This document shows positions 49,479 through 58,463 of a DNA stretch of 64,000 bases, piece after piece (position 1 is the stretch's first letter; each line of letters begins with the position of its first letter). A program made the translations under genes and the position numbers. The notes under the pieces were generated by a model. The model was not told the DNA's origin. It ran no database searches and worked only from the letters and a program-made list of their open reading frames with translations. Source of the DNA: CAIUPE01 sp037131735. GTDB taxonomy: Bacteria > Pseudomonadota > Alphaproteobacteria > Rhizobiales > Beijerinckiaceae. The stretch lies in contig JBAXQM010000012.1 of NCBI GenBank assembly GCA_037131735.1, forward strand, positions 1 through 64,000, read 5' to 3'.

Positions 49479-51032
49479 TTATCTCTCGCCGATGGCCGCT
49501 TCCGCCGCAGCAATCTCAGCCTGACGCTTGGCAATCGAGTCACCAATCGGCGGGCCTTTGAAGCGCTTGTTTTCAAAGACGAACCAGATAATCGCCGTCA
49601 GCACGAGGAAGCCGACGGTGATGGTCAGCGCCATGTCATTTGGCGGCTGAACGCCGAGATAGAAGATCAAGGCCATGCCAAGGATCGAGAGGACGGCTGT
49701 CAATTTGAACAGGCCCGCACCCAAATCCCATGGACCCATCTTGTTCCATTTCGCCGTGCCATGAGCAAAGAGACCCAGTGCAATCGGAACAGTGAAGGAC
49801 AAGAACAAGAAGATCACAGTGCATGAGACAACGACCGTATAGGCCGAAGCGCCGCCAATCGAAACGCCCGGTGCCGAAGTCACAGCAACGAAGAGAACAG
49901 CGAGAATAGACGCCGTCCAAATCGCAGCAACCGGAGTCCGGTGCTGTTTGCTCACCGACGCAAGCGCTGATGAACCAGGCAAACCGCCATCGCGCGAAAA
50001 CGCGAAGATCATGCGAGAAGCTGATGTCACCGTTGCGAGACCGCAAAGCCATTGCGACAAGAAGATCGCAATAAAGATTATCTTTGCGAAGGTCGGGTTC
50101 ATCTGCGTATTAACGCCCCAGAAGAACACGTTCCAGCCCTGCTGTGCGGCTTCATCCATGCTTGGAAGCATGAGGACGAAGGAGCAGAGCATGATCCAGC
50201 CCGCAAGCGATGACCAGATGATCGACGACATGATGCCACGCGGAACGGCATGCGCCGCACGCTTGGTTTCTTCTGACGTGTGAGCAGAAGCATCATAGCC
50301 AGTGATCGTGTAGATCGGCAGCAGCAGCCCAAGCAGGAAAACACGCAACAATGATTCTGATTGCGGCCAGACTGACGCATCAGCTGGTTGGCCGGAATAA
50401 TTGGTGAATGTCCAAAGACGTGAGAATTCTAATTGGGGCGCCGCAATCAAACAACCGATTATGAGTGCGAGAGCCGTTGCGAAAATCAGATAACCTGACA
50501 AGTCGGTTAATTTGGCGGTAAGCCGAATACCGAAATGATTCACAAGAGCTTGAAGGCCTGTGATTGCAGCAAGGAAAATGACTTCGTTCTGGTAATTGGC
50601 GGAATCAAAACCAAAAGCGCCACAGAAGAAATACCACGTACCGACATTGATCGCACCGAGCACGGTGACAAGACCAAGAAGATTAAGCCAAGCCGTCAAC
50701 CAGCCCGTGAAGCGGTTACCAAGGATTGAGCCCCAGTGATAAAGACCGCCGGCTGTTGGATAGGCAGAGCCAATCTGCGCCATAGCAAGACCGAACACGC
50801 CTGAGACCACGCAACCCACAATCCAACCGATGCCAATTGCACCACCGCCTGCACCTGATGTCGCCTGCGCGAGCGAATTAATGCCGCCGGAAAGAATGCA
50901 GATGATCGAGAATGAAATTGCAAAATTCGAGAAGGCACTCATCGAGCGCTCTAGTTCCTGAGCATAGCCCATGGAATGGAGGACCTTCATGTCCTCTTTT
51001 TTTGCGTGATCGTCGTAATGATTCTCAGACAT
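49479..51032 (-). CDS. APC family amino acid/amine permease
   Basis: A 517-residue protein with about twelve membrane helices. The N-terminal part SFSIICILSGGINSLAQA then GSAYPTAGGLYHWGSILG (near residue 90) is typical of the APC superfamily, close to GABA/polyamine/choline-type permeases of eukaryotes and bacteria. It likely brings in the amine or amino alcohol used by the downstream ligase-dehydrogenase genes on the same strand, though the bidirectional terminator separates their transcripts. Ends in a helical Lys/Ala/Glu-rich cytoplasmic tail. Confidence 0.83.
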   Translation of the reverse strand: MSENHYDDHAKKEDMKVLHSMGYAQELERSMSAFSNFAISFSIICILSGGINSLAQATSGAGGGAIGIGWIVGCVVSGVFGLAMAQIGSAYPTAGGLYHWGSILGNRFTGWLTAWLNLLGLVTVLGAINVGTWYFFCGAFGFDSANYQNEVIFLAAITGLQALVNHFGIRLTAKLTDLSGYLIFATALALIIGCLIAAPQLEFSRLWTFTNYSGQPADASVWPQSESLLRVFLLGLLLPIYTITGYDASAHTSEETKRAAHAVPRGIMSSIIWSSLAGWIMLCSFVLMLPSMDEAAQQGWNVFFWGVNTQMNPTFAKIIFIAIFLSQWLCGLATVTSASRMIFAFSRDGGLPGSSALASVSKQHRTPVAAIWTASILAVLFVAVTSAPGVSIGGASAYTVVVSCTVIFLFLSFTVPIALGLFAHGTAKWNKMGPWDLGAGLFKLTAVLSILGMALIFYLGVQPPNDMALTITVGFLVLTAIIWFVFENKRFKGPPIGDSIAKRQAEIAAAEAAIGER

Positions 51033-51231
51033 ATATGTGAACGCCCCCTCGCGTCTTCAGTGAGTGTCGTAATGATTTTTACAAATTCTCGGATCGCTAC
51101 GAACAGCGACGAGATGACACAACGCGGAAGAAGTTACCGATATTCGACAAAGCGCAAAGCTTTGATTTCAAAAAATCAGTCTAGTGCGGCATAAGGTCGC
51201 AACTAAAGAATGTGTCTCTCGTAACAATAAC

Positions 51232-52035
51232 TTAGCGGAAAAGCCGCTGAGCTAGGTCCGGTTGCCCCATTGCCACAAAAGGCCCGCTTTCAAATCGGTG
51301 TTTGCCGTAGCGGAAGGGATAACCCTCTCCATCGAGAACAACACCACCGGCAGCGGCAATGATGGCATGGCCGGCAGCCACATCCCATTCCATCGTCGGG
51401 CCAAACCGCGGATAGACATCCGCGCGCCCCTCAGCCACGAGACAGAATTTAAGCGAGGATCCGGCAGAGATGCGCTCCTCAACCGGAAGACGATCGATAA
51501 ACGCGCCGGTTATCCTATCCGGATGCGACCGGCTGGCGACGACCGTCATCGCGCCTTCAGGCGGCTTGCGCGTGGCAATCGTCCGCCGATCGCTTGCGGA
51601 GTCGAGCGAAGTGCCTGCCTCAATGGTCAACACACATGCGGATGTTCCCCCCATCCAGAGTTTTGAAAGAAGCGGCGCGTAAATCGCTCCCGCTATGGGC
51701 TTACCGTTCTCGATGAGACCAATATTGACCGCAAATTCCGCTCGCCCTTTGATAAATTCTCGTGTGCCATCGAGCGGATCAACGAGAATAAAGCGCTTGC
51801 CGATAGAATGCCCAATACCCGCCGACTGCTCTTCTTCGGCAATCACCGGGATTTCAGGCAAGTGCTCGCGTAAGGCGCCTAAGATATATCGTTCGGAGGC
51901 TTCATCGGCATCAGTGACCGGACTGCCATCAGCCTTCCGCCGCGCCTCATCGAGCTGGGCATGATAGGGCAGAATGATTGCGCCCGCATGGACGGCAATC
52001 TGCCCAAAGAGCTCCGCCAGCGCGTTCCGATCCAT
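51232..52035 (-). CDS. cysQ: 3'(2'),5'-bisphosphate nucleotidase
   Basis: A 267-residue inositol-monophosphatase-fold enzyme from the ATG at 52035 (a longer frame to 52071 is possible). Metal-binding motifs: SPVTDADEASE near residue 41, IAEEEQSA near 68, VDPLDGTREFIKG near 87 and WDVAAGHAIIAAAGG near 213. CysQ removes 3'-phosphoadenosine 5'-phosphate, the product of PAPS-dependent sulfation, and relieves inhibition. It complements the cysDNC/sulfotransferase genes at the left end, though 41 kb apart. Confidence 0.9.
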   Translation of the reverse strand: MDRNALAELFGQIAVHAGAIILPYHAQLDEARRKADGSPVTDADEASERYILGALREHLPEIPVIAEEEQSAGIGHSIGKRFILVDPLDGTREFIKGRAEFAVNIGLIENGKPIAGAIYAPLLSKLWMGGTSACVLTIEAGTSLDSASDRRTIATRKPPEGAMTVVASRSHPDRITGAFIDRLPVEERISAGSSLKFCLVAEGRADVYPRFGPTMEWDVAAGHAIIAAAGGVVLDGEGYPFRYGKHRFESGPFVAMGQPDLAQRLFR

Positions 52036-52145
52036 ACTCCATAACCCCTTACCGATTGCACTCGTCGCCAACCACGATTACGTGACTTCGCGGGCGCACC
52101 GGTTAGAGTCAAGTTCGCAGCCCCGCGAGTACAGGAAAGTCGCCA

Positions 52146-52679
52146 ATGAGTTCTTCTTTTCCCATCGGCATTGTCACCATCTCGGACCGCGCGAGTCGCG
52201 GCGATTACGAAGACAAAGGGGGACCGGGAATTATCGCTGCTCTGACTGATTTAGTGGCCTCATCTTGGCATCCCGTGTCTGCGCTCATTCCGGACGAAAA
52301 GCCCGCGATCATGGCCGCTCTCGCCGATCTTGCCGATCGCGAAGCGTGTTCCTTGATATTGACGACGGGCGGCACAGGCCCAGCGCTGCGTGACGTCACA
52401 CCCGAAGCCACCGAAGCCGTATGTGAAAAAATGATGCCCGGTTTTGGTGAATTGATGCGGATGGCAAGTTTGAAAGACGTGCCGACAGCCATTCTCTCGC
52501 GTCAAACGGCAGGCATTCGCGGCAAGAGTCTGATCATCAATTTACCCGGCAAGCCTTCGGCGATTCGCACCTGTCTCGATGCTGTATTTCCGGCGGTGCC
52601 TTACTGCATCGATTTGATCGGCGGTTATCGCCTCGAAACCAACGAAAAATTTTGCAAAGCCTTTCGCCCAAAAAATTGA
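52146..52679 (+). CDS. mog: Molybdopterin adenylyltransferase (MogA-like)
   Basis: A 177-residue protein. IGIVTISDRASRGDYEDKGGP at the start (given by position, residues 7-27), LILTTGGTGPALRDVTPEAT near residue 76 and NLPGKPSAIRTCLDA near 137 are the molybdopterin-binding and AMP-transfer motifs of Mog/MoaB. It adenylylates molybdopterin before Mo insertion. Divergent from cysQ with 110 bases between, and 4 bases from the convergent ugd stop. The assignment to Mog over MoaB rests on the DVTPEAT and C-terminal pattern. Confidence 0.88.
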   Translation: MSSSFPIGIVTISDRASRGDYEDKGGPGIIAALTDLVASSWHPVSALIPDEKPAIMAALADLADREACSLILTTGGTGPALRDVTPEATEAVCEKMMPGFGELMRMASLKDVPTAILSRQTAGIRGKSLIINLPGKPSAIRTCLDAVFPAVPYCIDLIGGYRLETNEKFCKAFRPKN

Positions 52680-52683
52680 TCGT

Positions 52684-53988
52684 TTAGGGGCGCCCAACAC
52701 TCAGATAATCAAAGCCCTTCGCACGCATTTCTATGGGCCGATAAATATTGCGAAGATCAACAAGCACGGGCGTTTTCAAGAGAGAACGAACGCGATCAAG
52801 ATCGAGCGCACGAAATGCATCCCATTCCGTAACAATCACAAGTGCGTCAGCATTTTCTACGCACGCATATGCATTTTCAGTAAATGTTACATTTGATACG
52901 AGAGTTGCAGCTGCCTCCATACCTTGCGGGTCATAAGCGCGAATCTGCGCACCCGCATCTTGCAACGCAGTAATCAAGGCTAATGATGGCGCGTCGCGCA
53001 TATCATCCGTATTCGGCTTGAACGTCAGACCTAAGACAGCAATGGTTTTACCGCGCGCATCCCCGCCAAGCGCTGCAACAACGCGACGCGCCATGCCGCG
53101 CTTGCGTTGATCATTAACCGCAACAACACTCTCAACAATTCGCAGTGCCACGCCTTCATCTTGCGCTGTTTTGACAAGTGCTTGTGTATCTTTTGGAAAA
53201 CATGAACCGCCATAACCCGGGCCGGGATGAAGAAATTTTGATCCGATACGATTGTCCAACCCAATGCCGCGCGAAACATCTTGCACATTCGCACCAACCG
53301 CTTCGCACAAATCCGCAATCTCATTGATGTAAGTGATCTTGACCGCAAGAAACGCGTTCGCAGCATATTTGATAAGTTCAGATGTTCGGCGATCTGTAAA
53401 CACAAGGGGTGGCTCATTGAGATAAAGCGGCCGATAGATTTCAGTCATGACTTTGCGCGCGCGCTCATCGGTTGTTCCGATCACGATACGATCGGGTCTT
53501 TTAAAGTCACCAATTGCTGCGCCTTCACGCAAGAATTCCGGATTTGAAACCACCTCAATTGAATGTTCTGGACGGATCTCACGTAAAATCCGTTCGACTT
53601 CGTCGCCCGTTCCAACCGGCACTGTTGATTTGGTGACGACAATCGCGTCAGGATGAATAGATTCAGCAATCTGGCGCGTTGCGGCATAGACATAAGACAA
53701 ATCGGCATGACCATCGCCACGTCGTGAGGGTGTACCAACCGCAATGAATACCGCATCCGCTTTTGATACGGCCGAAGGCAGATCCATCGTAAAGGACAAG
53801 CGGCTTTCGCGGACATTCTTGGCAACAAGGTCGGAAAGGCCCGGCTCGTAAATTGGCATTTCGCCGCGGTTCAACCCATCAATCCGGTCACGGCTGGCAT
53901 CAACACAAATGACCTCGTGACCGAAATCCGAAAAGCAGGCACCCGAAACCAAACCGACATAGCCCGCGCCAATCATGGCAATACGCAT
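52684..53988 (-). CDS. ugd: UDP-glucose 6-dehydrogenase
   Basis: A 434-residue enzyme. N-terminal MIGAGYVGLVSGACFSDFGH (Rossmann), AVGTPSRRGDGHADLS near residue 87, catalytic Cys in GPGYGGSCFPKDT near 260 and the C-terminal GLTFKPNTDDMRDAPS. It oxidises UDP-glucose to UDP-glucuronate for capsule, EPS or glucuronosyl lipids. Glucuronate could feed the GT4-type lipid glycosyltransferase at 20378, but that link is conjecture. Confidence 0.93.
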   Translation of the reverse strand: MRIAMIGAGYVGLVSGACFSDFGHEVICVDASRDRIDGLNRGEMPIYEPGLSDLVAKNVRESRLSFTMDLPSAVSKADAVFIAVGTPSRRGDGHADLSYVYAATRQIAESIHPDAIVVTKSTVPVGTGDEVERILREIRPEHSIEVVSNPEFLREGAAIGDFKRPDRIVIGTTDERARKVMTEIYRPLYLNEPPLVFTDRRTSELIKYAANAFLAVKITYINEIADLCEAVGANVQDVSRGIGLDNRIGSKFLHPGPGYGGSCFPKDTQALVKTAQDEGVALRIVESVVAVNDQRKRGMARRVVAALGGDARGKTIAVLGLTFKPNTDDMRDAPSLALITALQDAGAQIRAYDPQGMEAAATLVSNVTFTENAYACVENADALVIVTEWDAFRALDLDRVRSLLKTPVLVDLRNIYRPIEMRAKGFDYLSVGRP

Positions 53989-54131
53989 CGACCCATACCC
54001 CGCAGTTCAGGGCCCCGCTGGCCCACAAGACGCCATGGCTCTAGCCCACCAGAAAAGAAATGTCTGCTCCCTTGTCTTCAAGGCGCCTATATGTAACGGG
54101 CTTTTTAACCTTTCACTGAGGATCCATTATC

Positions 54132-55145
54132 GTGAGCTCACATCCCGTTCTCGTTGAAATCTTTCGTGGCCAAGCGGTCGAATCAGTCCACCGGGGGTCA
54201 GTTGCGGTTATCGACGCCGATGGCGCGACGGTCCTGTCACTCGGGGATGTTGAAACGCCGATTTTTCCACGCTCAGCTGTGAAAGCGTTTCAGGCCCTGC
54301 CGCTCGTCGAATCGGGCATCGCCGAACGGTTCGGGCTAAATGACGAGGAACTAGCACTCGCGATCTCGTCCCACTCCGGTGAGCCACGCCATGCGGAAAC
54401 GGCCCTTAAAATCTTGAAAAAAGCAGGGCAGGATCATACCTGCCTCGAATGCGGCGCGCATTGGCCCTCAAACAAAGAGGCGGAGCGCGCATTGGCAGCT
54501 GCCGGCCAAAAGCCCTCAGTCCTACACAATAATTGCTCGGGCAAACATTCAGGCTTCATTTGCCTCGCTTGCGGCCTTGATGAAGACCCCAAAGGCTACA
54601 TCAGGCCCGATCATCGCGTGCAAAAGGAAATCCGCGCGGCAGGTGAAGAGATGACGGGATTTCGTGTGCGTGAGGAATGGACAGGCACGGATGGCTGTTC
54701 GATCCCGACTTATGCCGTGCCGCTCAAAAATCTCGCATACGGTTTTGCGCGCCTCGGCACAGGCGCAGGCCTTGCCCCTGAACGCGCCAAAGCGGCAGCG
54801 CGACTGCGCCAAGCTGCGGCTGCGCACCCCTTCATGGTCGCGGGCACCGGTCGCCTCGATACGGTGGCGATGGAAATTTTTGGAACCCGTTTATTTGTAA
54901 AAACGGGCGCCGAGGGCGTCTATTGCGCGGCCTTGCCTGAACATGGCCTCGGCATCGCGCTGAAAGCGGATGATGGTGAAACGCGCGCGGCACAAGCCAT
55001 GCTCGCCGGCATTGTTCATCGCTTCCTGAAAATGACGGATGATGAACGCATCGCCTTTGATAAAAAGGCTTGGCCAACGCTTACGAATTGGAATGGCATG
55101 ACGGTTGGATCCGTAAAGCCCACAGCGGCGCTCACCGGCGCATAA
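54132..55145 (+). CDS. L-asparaginase, Rhizobium etli (class 3) type
   Basis: A 337-residue protein from the GTG at 54132, with TGAGGATC upstream. It belongs to the R. etli ReAII/ReAV-type asparaginases, a serine-beta-lactamase-like fold. Counting from the start, Ser48 and Lys51 (RSAVKAFQ), Ser80, the zinc-site Cys135 and Lys138 (NNCSGKHSGF) and Cys189 (GTDGCSIPT) coincide with the residue numbers known for ReAV, so it should be active: asparagine to aspartate and ammonia. Probably cytoplasmic and monocistronic. Confidence 0.9.
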   Translation: MSSHPVLVEIFRGQAVESVHRGSVAVIDADGATVLSLGDVETPIFPRSAVKAFQALPLVESGIAERFGLNDEELALAISSHSGEPRHAETALKILKKAGQDHTCLECGAHWPSNKEAERALAAAGQKPSVLHNNCSGKHSGFICLACGLDEDPKGYIRPDHRVQKEIRAAGEEMTGFRVREEWTGTDGCSIPTYAVPLKNLAYGFARLGTGAGLAPERAKAAARLRQAAAAHPFMVAGTGRLDTVAMEIFGTRLFVKTGAEGVYCAALPEHGLGIALKADDGETRAAQAMLAGIVHRFLKMTDDERIAFDKKAWPTLTNWNGMTVGSVKPTAALTGA

Positions 55146-55209
55146 TATAAACGGTCCTATTCTCGCCGCATTCACCCGCGAAAGAGACGGTCTATTGCCG
55201 CAAGCATGA

Positions 55210-56304
55210 ATGTTTTCTGATAAAATGTCTCGCAAATCTCAGTATCATCTTCTTAAATTTGGCCTCATTGGCGCAACGCTTGTCGCGCTTTCAGGATGTA
55301 TGGGTGGTATTGCGGGAACACGTTTTGCTGACACAGCTGAAACAAAGACCGGCGATGTGATGCCAATCTTTGTTGCCACATCGCGCAAAATGAATGCCGA
55401 TGGTTCGGTAACGGCGGAGCTTTCACCGACAACAAGTTATTTGATGAATCTCATCAATATTCCAAAGAATCATAAGACAGGCCAAATCGAACGCCCAAGC
55501 TTTGGTTCAGAAAGTCGCAATTCACATTTTACATTTGTCGGACAGCGTTTGCTTGATCACGACAAATTCAACGCAGAGATATCTTCGCAACTCTCCGGCC
55601 GCGTAGGTACGGCTCGCGATATTCTCGTTTATGTCCATGGTTTCAACACAGGCTACGATGAAGCACGCTTTCGCCTTGCTCAAATCGCAACCGACTCAGG
55701 ATTTACCGGTGTTCCCGTTCTCTTCACTTGGCCATCGCAAAATCGTGCATTCGCTTATGGTGCTGACAAAGACAATGCGACGGCTTCACGCGATGATTTA
55801 ACGGCCGTGTTGTCCGAGCTCAGTACAATGCCTGGCGTCGGTCGTATTCACATTCTTGCCCATTCGATGGGTACATGGCTGACGATGGAAGCGTTGCGTG
55901 AAGCAGCGATTGGCGGACGCGGGGATCTCTCAGGCCATTTGGGTGAAGTCATGCTGGCTGCCCCTGACATCGATCTTGCTGTCTTCAAGCAACAATATGC
56001 GCGCGTAGGATCTTTTGCACGCGTTTCGATTTTTGCGGCTGCGGATGATAAAGCACTTAATATCTCAAGCGTTTTGGCCGGCGATCGTCAGCGCGTCGGC
56101 ACGCTTGACCTCAATGATAAAGGGCAGCGCGACGAGATTTCTAAACTCGGTATCCGTGTCTATGATCTTTCAAACACCGAAACGGGTGATTTCTTCAGGC
56201 ACGGAACATTTGCAGCCGCACCGGCGGCCATCCGCGCGATCGGTGCGCAACTCGCATTGCCGCCCGATGATGCACGACAAGCCCAAGCCTTCGAAGCGCA
56301 ATAA
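55210..56304 (+). CDS. DUF900 alpha/beta hydrolase lipoprotein
   Basis: A 364-residue protein with a lipoprotein signal: hydrophobic core then LSGC (Cys near residue 30), so it is anchored in an envelope membrane. The hydrolase domain has ILVYVHGFNTGYDEA (oxyanion strand) and the nucleophile elbow ILAHSMGTWL with Ser near residue 220, as in the DUF900 family of lipase-like proteins. Preceded by a weak ribosome binding site at ATG 55210 or 55225. The substrate is unknown; esterase or lipase activity in the periplasm is likely. Confidence 0.82.
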   Translation: MFSDKMSRKSQYHLLKFGLIGATLVALSGCMGGIAGTRFADTAETKTGDVMPIFVATSRKMNADGSVTAELSPTTSYLMNLINIPKNHKTGQIERPSFGSESRNSHFTFVGQRLLDHDKFNAEISSQLSGRVGTARDILVYVHGFNTGYDEARFRLAQIATDSGFTGVPVLFTWPSQNRAFAYGADKDNATASRDDLTAVLSELSTMPGVGRIHILAHSMGTWLTMEALREAAIGGRGDLSGHLGEVMLAAPDIDLAVFKQQYARVGSFARVSIFAAADDKALNISSVLAGDRQRVGTLDLNDKGQRDEISKLGIRVYDLSNTETGDFFRHGTFAAAPAAIRAIGAQLALPPDDARQAQAFEAQ

Positions 56305-56309
56305 ACTCC

Positions 56310-58463
56310 TTACGATTTAAGCTGCCGATAGCCTCTGCGCTCATTGAGTCGATCGAGCACATTCATCGCCGCATCCGACACGACTGTGCCCGGCGGGAAG
56401 ATTGCATCGGCTCCCGCTTGTTTCAACGCTTCAAAATCCCGCTCAGGAATAACGCCGCCCACAACAATCATGATGTCGGAGCGCCCAGCCTGATCGAGCG
56501 CGGCTTTAAGCGCAGGCACGAGTGTGAGATGTCCGGCAGCAAGCGTTGACACGCCGACGACGTGAACATTCTTTGCAATCGCGTCTTTTGCTGCTTCCTC
56601 AGGTGTAGAGAAGAGATCGCCGACATCGACATCAAATCCCAGATCCGAAAAGGCTGATGCGATGACTTTCTGTCCGCGATCATGACCATCTTGTCCCATC
56701 TTAGCGACAAGAATACGCGGCAAGCGGCCATCATTTTCTTTAAAGGATTGTACCATGTCACGTGCGCGGCCAAAGGCTTCGTTCATTGCACCAATTTCTT
56801 TGCGGTAAACGCCGGTGACAGCCTCCGCTGTCGCCTTGTGACGGCCGAAAGCCTTTTCAAGCGCCATCGAAATTTCTCCGACTGTCGCCTTCGCGCGCCC
56901 GGCATTAATTGAAAGGGCGAGTAGATTGCCGTTGTTTCGTGCACCCTCTTCCAGCGCGTTCAAAGCGGCCTGTGTTTCCGTTTCATTGCGTTCGGCGCGA
57001 AGGCGTTTCAGCTTTTCAATCTGTTGCGCAAGCACCGCAGAATTATCGACTTTCAACACATCGATCTGCTGTTCGTTTTCGGGGCGGTAACTGTTCACGC
57101 CGATGACGGCCTGTGTACCGGAATCAATGCGCGCCTGTGTGCGTGCAGCAGCTTCTTCAATACGACGCTTCGGGATACCGGCATCAATTGCTTTGGCCAT
57201 GCCGCCAAGCGCTTCAACTTCTTCGATATGCGCCCATGCCTTTTGAGCGAGTTCTATTGTCAGGCGCTCGACATAATAGGATCCACCCCATGGATCGATG
57301 ATTCGCGTCGTACCGCTTTCTTTCTGCAAGAAGAGCTGCGTGTTCCTCGCAATGCGCGCCGAGAAATCGGTCGGCAAGGCAAGCGCTTCATCAAGCGAGT
57401 TGGTATGGAGCGATTGCGTATGACCTTGCGTGGCGGCCATCGCTTCAATCTCAGTGCGAATGATATTGTTGAAGACATCTTGCGCGGTCAGCGACCAGCC
57501 CGATGTTTGGCTATGCGTACGCAAAGGCAGGCTCTTCTCGCTCTTCGGGTCGAATTGTTTGACGAGCTTGGTCCAGAGAAGACGCGCCGCACGAAGCTTT
57601 GCGACTTCCATGAAAAAATTCATGCCAATCGCCCAGAAGAAGGACAGGCGCGGTGCGAAGGTATCGATATCCATTCCGGCCGCTAATCCCGCGCGAAGGT
57701 AATCAACACCATCGGCGAGCGTATAAGCGAGTTCGAGATCCTGCGTGGCTCCCGCCTCCTGCATGTGATAGCCGGAAATAGAAATCGAATTGAATTTCGG
57801 CATATGCTTCGACGTATAAGCAAAAATATCTGAAATGATGCGCATCGACGGAATTGGCGGATAGATATAGGTATTGCGCACCATAAATTCTTTGAGAATG
57901 TCGTTCTGAATTGTGCCCGAGAGTTTTTCTTGCGCAACACCCTGCTCTTCAGCAGCGACGATATAAAGCGCGAGAATAGGAAGAACGGCGCCATTCATCG
58001 TCATCGACACACTCATCTCATCAAGCGGAATATCTGAAAAGAGCGTGCGCATGTCATAAATGGAATCGATCGCAACACCGGCCATGCCGACATCGCCTTT
58101 GACGCGCGGATGATCGGAATCATAACCGCGATGCGTTGCGAGATCGAAGGCAACGGAGAGGCCCTTCTGACCTGCTGCAAGATTACGACGATAAAACGCG
58201 TTTGAATCTTCAGCTGTCGAGAACCCCGCATATTGGCGGATCGTCCAAGGCTGATTGACATACATCGTAGGGTAGGGGCCGCGTAAATATGGTTGCGCGC
58301 CGGGAACGGACTCAACAAAGCTTAAACCGTTGCGATCTGCTTCGGTGTAGACAGGCTTCACCGCAATGCCTTCCGGCGTCATCCAGTCAGTAGCTGTCAT
58401 GCTTTGCGTCGGTAACTGTGCGGCGACATAAGGCGCGTTTGAGAAGTCGGGGATGCTAGTCAT
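56310..58463 (-). CDS. Methylmalonyl-CoA mutase, large subunit
   Basis: A 717-residue B12 enzyme. SIDGYHMQEAGAT-type barrel motifs (ISISGYHMQEAGA here) and MAATQGHTQSLHTNSLDEALALPT near residue 355 form the CoA-binding barrel; the cobalamin domain near 580-717 has GQDGHDRGQKVI with the axial His near 593 and VGGVIPERDF. It interconverts (R)-methylmalonyl-CoA and succinyl-CoA in propionate metabolism. Its ATG overlaps the small-subunit stop by four bases (ATGA). No meaB chaperone gene is adjacent. Confidence 0.94.
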   Translation of the reverse strand: MTSIPDFSNAPYVAAQLPTQSMTATDWMTPEGIAVKPVYTEADRNGLSFVESVPGAQPYLRGPYPTMYVNQPWTIRQYAGFSTAEDSNAFYRRNLAAGQKGLSVAFDLATHRGYDSDHPRVKGDVGMAGVAIDSIYDMRTLFSDIPLDEMSVSMTMNGAVLPILALYIVAAEEQGVAQEKLSGTIQNDILKEFMVRNTYIYPPIPSMRIISDIFAYTSKHMPKFNSISISGYHMQEAGATQDLELAYTLADGVDYLRAGLAAGMDIDTFAPRLSFFWAIGMNFFMEVAKLRAARLLWTKLVKQFDPKSEKSLPLRTHSQTSGWSLTAQDVFNNIIRTEIEAMAATQGHTQSLHTNSLDEALALPTDFSARIARNTQLFLQKESGTTRIIDPWGGSYYVERLTIELAQKAWAHIEEVEALGGMAKAIDAGIPKRRIEEAAARTQARIDSGTQAVIGVNSYRPENEQQIDVLKVDNSAVLAQQIEKLKRLRAERNETETQAALNALEEGARNNGNLLALSINAGRAKATVGEISMALEKAFGRHKATAEAVTGVYRKEIGAMNEAFGRARDMVQSFKENDGRLPRILVAKMGQDGHDRGQKVIASAFSDLGFDVDVGDLFSTPEEAAKDAIAKNVHVVGVSTLAAGHLTLVPALKAALDQAGRSDIMIVVGGVIPERDFEALKQAGADAIFPPGTVVSDAAMNVLDRLNERRGYRQLKS

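Noticed and set aside
57024..57686. 220-codon antisense frame over methylmalonyl-CoA mutase
   Set aside because: A long shadow of the mutase reading; composition is Arg/Cys-rich with no domain and the sense strand is certain.
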